From positions 1 to 34,125 of IMG/VR virus record IMGVR_UViG_3300049825_000295: a DNA stretch of 34,125 bases; one strand, given 5' to 3'. Below, piece after piece: positions 28,900-34,125 of this stretch. The notes under the pieces are model-generated. The model did not search any database. It was not told the origin of the DNA and was given only the letters and a program-made list of their open reading frames with translations. The stretch's first letter is position 1. Every line of letters begins with the position of its first letter. Source of the DNA: a virus. The position numbers were made by a program, and so were the translations under genes.

Positions 28900-30339
28900 A
28901 TGGCTATCACCGGGGATGGCAATTTTCCGCTTCCCTCGGCATGGCTGGGCAGCGGCAGGGGCAGGGGCGGTGCTGGAGCACTGTTGCGCAAGACATTCGT
29001 TATCGAAGATGGCGAAAATGCGCAGCAGCTAGTCTGGAATGACTGGTTTTTCGATTCCCCTAATATAACTATTGCGCTGACCGGGCAGGCAATAGCCGCG
29101 TCTCGCGGGACGATTGCGCCTTCAATATCGCTTGCGGCTTCCGGGCAAGGATTGATCGCGGCTGCGGGGGCGGTTGCCGCTCAATCCGGGACTGCGATTA
29201 CCGGGCAACTTATTTCTGCCACGGCGAACAATGTATTCACCGCCAACCTGTCACCCGCGCTTGCCGGACTGGCGTTATCAGCCAATCAAGGCGCCATCAC
29301 CGTCGGATCTTCCGATGTTACGGCGGCGCTAACCGGGCAGGGTATCTCCGCATCTGGCGGGACACTGCTGCCAGCATTGTCTGCCAATGCGAGCGGGCAG
29401 CCCGTTGCGGTATCGCAGGGCACGGTATTGGCGGCAACATCCCGCGCGATCACCGGGCTGGCTATTTCGGCTTCCCAAGGGACAATCGCGCCTGCATTTT
29501 CGATTGCCGCAACCGGCCAATCCTTGAATGCGTCGCGCGGGCTGGTATCTCCTGGTGCCAGCATCCTCGCTATCGGGCAATCCTTGGCGGCGTCGCTCGG
29601 CTCGATCATTGCGGATATCAGCAAGGCCGCAACTGGCCATGCTATTTCCGCTGCGCAAGGCTCTGCCGTTGCGATCATAAGCCCGGCTCTTTCAGGGCAT
29701 GCGCTTGCCATCGCGCGCGGGACGCTATCCAGCGCGACAATCGCGTCATTGGCAGGACAGGGCCTTGCCGTATCCGGTGGCGTCATCATCGCCGCGCCAA
29801 GTCGGGTAATCACTGGGCAGTCCATTGCGGTCGGTCAAGGCGGTGTAGCTGTGGCGGCTGGCGATGTGACCGTGGCCTTGACTGGGCAAGCGATTAGCGT
29901 TGCGCGTGGTATCATCGCATCTTTGGTTGCCCCGTCCATAGCAGGCCAGTCCTTGAATGCGTCGCGCGGATCGATCATTGCCAACATCAGCAAGGCCGTA
30001 ACCGGCCAAGCCGTCACGGCTGCGCAAGGCGCGTGTATCGCGGGCCTTTTCGCGGGCGCTTCCGGCATTGCGATTGCGGCTGCCCAAGGCGGGGTTGCGC
30101 CAGGCGTTGGCGCTGGTTTGATCGGCATTTCCATTCAATCGCAGCAAGGCTCCGCCTTGCCGGAAATGGTTACCGGCCTTTCGGGCCTGTATCTCGGATC
30201 GTCCCTAGGCGTATTGATCGCGAGAATACGTATGCCAGCATCGCCTGCCCGCACGATCAATGACAACGGCAATTGGCCGCGCAACCGCGCAACGGCGGTA
30301 TTATCGCGCAATGTCGCGTCCAAAAGACATAGCCGATAG
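28900..30339 (+). CDS. Virion repeat protein with 19 twenty-residue repeats
   Basis: After about 55 residues (ITGDGNFPLPSAWLG, then an R/K-rich patch) the 479-residue protein is 19 degenerate repeats of about 20 residues, near x-A-x-[TS]-G-Q-x-[IL]-x-A-S-x-G-x-[IL]-x-x-x-x-S. The Gly/Ala/Ser pattern with spaced hydrophobics predicts a beta-solenoid or fibre shaft. Such L-T-G-Q-containing repeat proteins occur among phage virion components. The tail is basic (RNRATAVLSRNVASKRHSR). ATG 28900 starts three bases after the preceding stop. Confidence 0.7.
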   Translation: MAITGDGNFPLPSAWLGSGRGRGGAGALLRKTFVIEDGENAQQLVWNDWFFDSPNITIALTGQAIAASRGTIAPSISLAASGQGLIAAAGAVAAQSGTAITGQLISATANNVFTANLSPALAGLALSANQGAITVGSSDVTAALTGQGISASGGTLLPALSANASGQPVAVSQGTVLAATSRAITGLAISASQGTIAPAFSIAATGQSLNASRGLVSPGASILAIGQSLAASLGSIIADISKAATGHAISAAQGSAVAIISPALSGHALAIARGTLSSATIASLAGQGLAVSGGVIIAAPSRVITGQSIAVGQGGVAVAAGDVTVALTGQAISVARGIIASLVAPSIAGQSLNASRGSIIANISKAVTGQAVTAAQGACIAGLFAGASGIAIAAAQGGVAPGVGAGLIGISIQSQQGSALPEMVTGLSGLYLGSSLGVLIARIRMPASPARTINDNGNWPRNRATAVLSRNVASKRHSR

Positions 30340-30351
30340 GAGAATGGCTGA

Positions 30352-31617
30352 GTGCCGTCTGAAATCCATCTTGATTTTACATATGGCGAGACGCTTGACA
30401 GTCGCGTCACCGCCAGCGGTGGGACGAACGGCACGCGGGTCAATTCCAGCGGTGTAATCGTCGCTGCCGTCACCCCTCGCTTCGATTACGGCCCGTTGAC
30501 GCTGGCGGCGAAAGGCTTGCTGATTGAGGAAGCGCGGGAGAACAAATTCCTGAAATCCGAGGATTTGGCGACAACTTGGGGTTGCGACAGCGGCACGGTC
30601 CAGCCGAATGTAGCGACCGGCATTGGCGGGGCCATGACGGCTGACAAGTTGAAGGAGGGCAACACCAATACATACTGGCGGGTTTACCAGACTGTCACCC
30701 TGACCGCCGCCGTTTGGTCCATGTCATTCTACGCCAAGCCGGATGGACGCAACTGGCTCTTTGTCTATGCGGACCTAGGACTTCAATCCGCCTATGTGAA
30801 TGTTGCTACGCGCGCAGTCGGGACGTTAACCGGAACGCCCACTGTCACTTTCGAGGACGGTCCTTCAGGCTTCACCCGCGTCATAATGACGTTCACGAAT
30901 ACCACTGTCGCCGCGCAAAATGTCCAGGTCTGGCTTGCCAGCGCGAACGGTGTCAACTCCTACGCGGGCGACAACGTATCCGGCTGCTACCTCACCGGGT
31001 TTCAGATGGAGTTGGGGTCAAAAGCCTCCAGCTACATTCCCACAACAACCACAGCCGTCACCCGCACGGCTGATGCCCCGACGATGACGGGAAGCAATTT
31101 CAGCGACTGGTTCAATCCGTCAGCCGGAACATTCTTTGCTGAAGTGGATGTCAAAAGCACCGCCTATTACGCCTTCGCGCTGGCGGCAACAGACGGCAGC
31201 AACAATGAAGCTCATTCACTGCTCATTGTGACCGCGCCCGGCAACGGGCCAGGGTTTCAAATCCAGGATGGCGGTGTCAGTCAAGCCAATATCAACACAG
31301 GCACCCCTGTTTCGCTTAATGCCGTTCACCGCATTGCCGGTGCCTTTGCGCTGAATGACTTCGCGCTCGCCGCCGATGGTGTGCTGATCGGCACCGATAC
31401 ATCAGGAACGCTACCCACCCCGACGGCGCTCTATCTCGGCCACAGGCAAGACGGCCTTTATCTGAACGGTCATATCCGCTCGATCAAATTCTACCCACGA
31501 CGCCTTCCTTCATTTGATATGGTAGGGATTTCATCACTTGATTGGGGAACCCCGCCCGCGCGCACCGTCGTCACGGCCCATGCGCTGGCATCTGGCCGCG
31601 TTGCGTTGGTTTCATAA
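30352..31617 (+). CDS. Receptor-binding-like virion protein (CBM/LamG-like)
   Basis: GTG 30352 follows AGGAG by nine bases. Residues about 60-240 look like a carbohydrate-binding jelly roll (KSEDLATTWGCDSGTVQPNV, then WSMSFYAKPDGRNW and YLTGFQMELGSKASSYIPTT). The C-terminal third resembles a concanavalin/LamG domain (NAVHRIAGAFALNDFALAAD, then LYLGHRQDGLYLNGHIRSI). Two lectin-like modules suggest contact with host surface sugars. It is between repeat-rich virion genes and neck genes, an unusual place for a fibre. Confidence 0.7.
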   Translation: MPSEIHLDFTYGETLDSRVTASGGTNGTRVNSSGVIVAAVTPRFDYGPLTLAAKGLLIEEARENKFLKSEDLATTWGCDSGTVQPNVATGIGGAMTADKLKEGNTNTYWRVYQTVTLTAAVWSMSFYAKPDGRNWLFVYADLGLQSAYVNVATRAVGTLTGTPTVTFEDGPSGFTRVIMTFTNTTVAAQNVQVWLASANGVNSYAGDNVSGCYLTGFQMELGSKASSYIPTTTTAVTRTADAPTMTGSNFSDWFNPSAGTFFAEVDVKSTAYYAFALAATDGSNNEAHSLLIVTAPGNGPGFQIQDGGVSQANINTGTPVSLNAVHRIAGAFALNDFALAADGVLIGTDTSGTLPTPTALYLGHRQDGLYLNGHIRSIKFYPRRLPSFDMVGISSLDWGTPPARTVVTAHALASGRVALVS

Positions 31618-31628
31618 GGGAAGTTTGA

Positions 31629-31994
31629 ATGGCTATTCCGACAACCGCCGTGTCTATAGGGCAAATCATGGACCCGAAAGAAGAGCTGGACTTCGCTATC
31701 GACGTGGCGGGCCTGCTGGAAGTTGGCGAGAACGTCGCATCATACACACTTTCTGTTTTCGCGGAGGCGGTCGCCTTGGGCTTGGCCATTATGTCAGGTT
31801 CCGGGCGAAACGCTTTTTATAGCCTAGTGACAAAAAAGGTCTCATTCTGGCTGGCAATCGATGTAGGTAACCAGTCGAATGTTGCTTATGACGGGGCAGG
31901 GGCCTCACTTGGGCTTCTGCTAACAATCATCACCGACGCTACACCCGCGCGCACGCGGCAGCGGACGGTGGTAGTGAGGGCGGCGCAGCAATGA
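31629..31994 (+). CDS. Fibre-adaptor-like Ig-type protein, 121 aa
   Basis: ATG 31629 has AAGGGAAG upstream. The sequence opens with DPKEELDFAIDVAGLLEVGE, then beta strands (SYTLSVFAEAVALGLAIMS, SFWLAIDVGNQSNVAYDGAG). This resembles the D-P-x-E-x-L-D-[FY] domain found in proteins called phage fibre-tail adaptors. The N-terminal domain of the gene at 32242 has the same pattern, so the two appear paralogous. The stop overlaps the next start as ATGA. Confidence 0.6.
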   Translation: MAIPTTAVSIGQIMDPKEELDFAIDVAGLLEVGENVASYTLSVFAEAVALGLAIMSGSGRNAFYSLVTKKVSFWLAIDVGNQSNVAYDGAGASLGLLLTIITDATPARTRQRTVVVRAAQQ

Positions 31995-32245
31995 TCAATA
32001 ATGGCCGAATTGTTCCAATCCGCTGCGGCGGATTTGATGGCACGGGCGGGTTGGCGACGATTGGCGACGTGACGGAAGTTGCGTTCCTTGCTAACTTTGT
32101 GCGGGTGTCAAAATCGCAAGCGATCACGGTCGATGGTCAATCGCGGCAGGTTATTGAATGGCGCAACGGCCTCAATAACGGCATGGTCGTAGCTACCTTG
32201 GCGGCGGTAAATCCGAGCGACAGCGGCGGTAGTCTCGCGCCATGA
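31991..32245 (+). CDS. Hypothetical 84-aa virion-operon protein
   Basis: Chained by ATGA overlaps to both neighbours (starts 31991, ends 32245). Its beta-like pattern (GRIVPIRCGGFDGTGGLATI, then SKSQAITVDGQSRQVIEW) suggests a small structural protein between the adaptor-like genes. No family was recognised. Confidence 0.6.
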   Translation: MINNGRIVPIRCGGFDGTGGLATIGDVTEVAFLANFVRVSKSQAITVDGQSRQVIEWRNGLNNGMVVATLAAVNPSDSGGSLAP

Positions 32246-32886
32246 TCGTATGGCCCGCCAAAGACCCTGCCGAGCAACTGGATTATTCTTGGACGCCCCC
32301 GCTTGATGACGGGGACGCAATCGCGACGTTCACAGCGACCATAACGTCTGGCAGTGCCATCAAGGATAGTGACAGCGCGACAGATTCGATTGCGACGGTT
32401 TGGATTAGCGGCGGGACTGCTGACGAAAAAACCTATTTCAACCTTGTCGCGATGACCGATGGTGGGCGCACATTCCGCGAAGTGGCGATGCTGCCCGTTA
32501 TTGATCGCGCGTCGGAATTGATTGGCGAGTTCCGGATTCGTTGTCCGATGTTTGCCGCCATTGATGATGGCGTGGTCAGCTACTGGCTGGCGGAAGCGGC
32601 AAGTGTTGTCGGATCAAGTTGGCCTGCGGACGCGGTGTTGCCTGCCAAGGCGCTGTATGCGGCGCATATGATGCAGGCCAGCGGCTTGCTCGCGTCGGCC
32701 ATTCCAGCGGGCGTTACCTCGTTCAAGTCCGGGACGTTTTCCGCTACCGTATCGGATAGCCTTGCATCACTTACCGGGCTTGATGCAACGCCCCATGGCC
32801 GCGAGTTCGCAGTGATGCGCCGCCGCTATTTTGCCGGGCCGCGCTTGGCATGGACCCCGCCTGCGGATATCTACAATGTCCTTTGA
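32242..32886 (+). CDS. Adaptor-like Ig domain fused to DUF4054 head-tail connector
   Basis: The first 90 residues (DPAEQLDYSWTPPLDDGD, then TVWISGGTADEKTYFNL and TFREVAMLPVI) are the same D-P-x-E-x-L-D domain as in the gene at 31629. The rest (GEFRIRCPMFAAIDDGVVSYWL, written in parts: FRIRCPMF, then ALYAAHMMQASGLL) matches DUF4054, a helical connector that stacks on the portal. Many relatives have DUF4054 alone, so this is a fusion. ATG 32242 overlaps the previous stop as ATGA; 214 residues in all. Confidence 0.75.
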   Translation: MIVWPAKDPAEQLDYSWTPPLDDGDAIATFTATITSGSAIKDSDSATDSIATVWISGGTADEKTYFNLVAMTDGGRTFREVAMLPVIDRASELIGEFRIRCPMFAAIDDGVVSYWLAEAASVVGSSWPADAVLPAKALYAAHMMQASGLLASAIPAGVTSFKSGTFSATVSDSLASLTGLDATPHGREFAVMRRRYFAGPRLAWTPPADIYNVL

Positions 32887-33244
32887 TGCGATGTTTGCCA
32901 GCATAGCGACAGGCTTCGCCGGGGCGTTCGGTGCGCCGTATTATGATGCTGTTGCATCATGGCCGGGGACGCCGGTTATTGACGCGGGCGGTTCGATTAC
33001 AACGCCTGCATCGCCGGTCACGGCGGGTTGCCAGTGCCAGGTCGATATCGCCACGGATGCTATGCGTAGCGTGGCGGATTTTCTGGCGACCGACGTTCGG
33101 TTGCTATTGCTTGGGTTGACCGCGATTGATCCTACCGCAACGATCACGATTGCCGCCGGGCCACATTTCGGAACGTGGAAGCTTATGAGTGTGGCGCGTG
33201 ATCCTGCCGGTATCGGCTATGAATGCCGGGGGAGGCGAGTATAA
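32876..33244 (+). CDS. Neck / head-completion protein, 122 aa
   Basis: ATG 32876 overlaps the DUF4054 gene by 11 bases, and the stop shares a base with the next start. A helical N-terminus (SFDAMFASIATGFAGAFG) leads to a beta barrel (CQCQVDIATDAMRSVADFL, then TITIAAGPHFGTWKLMSV). Gene order (connector, this, gp10-like, terminator) makes it a head-completion or stopper protein. The name is from position and outline. Confidence 0.65.
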   Translation: MSFDAMFASIATGFAGAFGAPYYDAVASWPGTPVIDAGGSITTPASPVTAGCQCQVDIATDAMRSVADFLATDVRLLLLGLTAIDPTATITIAAGPHFGTWKLMSVARDPAGIGYECRGRRV

Positions 33245-33651
33245 TGGCGATGACCGGGCGTGACCGCTATATGCGCAAGCTCGCCAAGCTGTCCGGTGCG
33301 GACTTGACCAAGGCGGCGGGGCGGGTGCTGTTTACCGGGGCGGCTATGATCCAGGCCGAAGCGCAGAATAGCATTGTGCGGGGAAGTATATCGAAGGGCG
33401 GGCACGTTGTATCGCTTCCCGGACAACCCCCGAATAACGATACCGATCACCTTAAGGACAATATCGAAACATCGCAGCCAAGCCCACTGACAGCGGAAGT
33501 TCGCAGCGAAGCTGAGTATGCCGCTGCGCTGGAATGGGGCACAAGCAAGATGGCTGCGCGCCCCTATATGCGCCCCGCGCGCGACAAGATGGCCCCGAAA
33601 ATTCACAAGCTATTTGCTACCGAAATTGATAAACTTGTCGCTAGAGCATAG
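33244..33651 (+). CDS. HK97-gp10-like neck/tail-completion protein
   Basis: ATG 33244 is preceded by GGAGG. The 135-residue product has the HK97-gp10 family pattern: a helical N-terminus with AAMIQAEAQNSIVRGSIS, a middle Pro-rich loop (SLPGQPPNNDTDHLKDNIE), and the C-terminal ALEWGTSKMAARPYMRPA box. Such proteins join the head to the tail or help tail length control. It lies between two other neck genes. Confidence 0.85.
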   Translation: MAMTGRDRYMRKLAKLSGADLTKAAGRVLFTGAAMIQAEAQNSIVRGSISKGGHVVSLPGQPPNNDTDHLKDNIETSQPSPLTAEVRSEAEYAAALEWGTSKMAARPYMRPARDKMAPKIHKLFATEIDKLVARA

Positions 33652-33660
33652 GAGATAATC

Positions 33661-33849
33661 ATGTCCAAAATCACCGGCCCATGGAACTACGTTACCCCTC
33701 AGGTCACGATTGACTATCCTGCTGGCGAGCATGAAGTTTCAACCGAAATAGCTGCCGCGTTCGCAGCGTCCAACCCTGAAAAGGAAACGACCAATGGCGA
33801 CCAAGGGCCTGCAACGCCTCGTCCGGCGCGCGGTGCTGGCACAGCTTAA
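33661..33849 (+). CDS. Small virion-operon protein, 62 aa
   Basis: ATG 33661 has AGGAG upstream. The product begins SKITGPWNYVTPQVTIDYPA, then a helix (STEIAAAFAASNPEKE) and a Pro/Gly-rich tail, overlapping the next gene by 56 bases. The tail may be real or a consequence of an overlapping frame. No family was recognised. Confidence 0.6.
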   Translation: MSKITGPWNYVTPQVTIDYPAGEHEVSTEIAAAFAASNPEKETTNGDQGPATPRPARGAGTA

Positions 33850-34125
33850 GGCCAATACCGGACTGACAACGATTGTCCCCGCCGCCCGGATATTTGGGCA
33901 ATACACGGGGGCCGATCCTGTCTGGCCATTTATCAAGACCGGGCCTGCCCAAACCTTGCGCTACAAAGCAACAGGTGTTGACGGCGGCGTCATATCGTTT
34001 GACGTGCATGCCTTCGCGCGGGCGCGCTTGAACGGCGGACTAGTTGCCGAGACGGGCGAGGACCATGCGGGCCGGATTGGCGAAGCTATCGAGACCGCGC
34101 TAGCCGATACCAACTTGACACTTTC
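33794..34125 (+). CDS. DUF3168-like tail terminator, cut at the right edge
   Basis: ATG 33794 has AAGGA eight bases upstream and is in a different frame from the gene it overlaps. The 110 visible residues read KGLQRLVRRAVLAQLKANTG, then IFGQYTGADPVWPFIKTGPA and GGVISFDVHAFARARLNG. This is the outline of DUF3168 (tail terminator / tail completion) proteins, which cap the tail tube. It is in the right place after the gp10-like gene. The C-terminus is lost at the window end. Confidence 0.75.
   Translation, partial: MATKGLQRLVRRAVLAQLKANTGLTTIVPAARIFGQYTGADPVWPFIKTGPAQTLRYKATGVDGGVISFDVHAFARARLNGGLVAETGEDHAGRIGEAIETALADTNLTL

Noticed and set aside
1-34125. tRNA or rRNA genes, integrase or attachment sites
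   Set aside because: No tRNA-like T-loop/anticodon arrangement, rRNA segment or tyrosine/serine recombinase was seen on either strand by eye.

Overview
The window is a dense stretch of a tailed double-stranded DNA phage (or an integrated copy of one). Genes are packed with many 4-base ATGA start/stop overlaps. No rRNA, tRNA, integrase or bacterial housekeeping operon was seen. Moderately high GC, TTGAC-type -35 elements and the general look of the terminase and head genes suggest a proteobacterial, perhaps alphaproteobacterial, host. That host call is inference.

Layout. (1) 1-2455, minus strand: ten small accessory genes, including one with a 60-bp tandem repeat. (2) 2568-7091, plus strand: a small HTH regulator, a membrane peptide, an SNF2-type helicase overlapping a DNA methyltransferase, a phage-encoded DNA sliding clamp and two small proteins. 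(3) 7088-14637, minus strand: a recombination and DNA-processing block with a VRR-NUC nuclease, a DEAH helicase with zinc ribbons, zinc-finger proteins, a YqaJ-type exonuclease, an SSB-like protein and a RecA-like (Sak4-type) ATPase. It also holds an HNH homing endonuclease and a protein built on 24 hexapeptide repeats. (4) 14701-17348, plus strand: a Cro-like repressor overlapping a large CHC2-Toprim-DUF3987 primase/helicase. (5) 17320-18192: a second HNH endonuclease on the minus strand, a start-less HTH remnant in frame behind it, and a non-coding stretch with six CAACGG motifs. (6) 18193-34125, plus strand: the packaging and virion module. It runs small and large terminase, portal, MuF-like protein, protease/scaffold, cement protein, major capsid protein, terminator, a block of repeat-rich and carbohydrate-binding-like virion proteins (with a third, antisense HNH-AP2 endonuclease), and then neck proteins (DUF4054, HK97-gp10-like, DUF3168-like). 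The last is cut by the window edge. A gp10-like protein followed by a DUF3168-like protein points to a long-tailed phage.

How it works together. The clamp, primase/helicase, two SF2 helicases and SSB-like protein form a replication set that recruits the host polymerase, since no phage polymerase is visible here. YqaJ, Sak4-like ATPase, SSB and VRR-NUC form a recombination set. The methyltransferase probably protects the phage DNA.

The most interesting observations are these: a portal protein whose C-terminus carries a 2H-phosphoesterase signature resembling the anti-CBASS enzyme Acb1; an HNH endonuclease whose Shine-Dalgarno sequence is buried in a 13-bp hairpin that also contains a promoter, the arrangement known for T4 I-TevI; an in-frame internal start that would give a separate scaffold protein; and the two tandem-repeat proteins.
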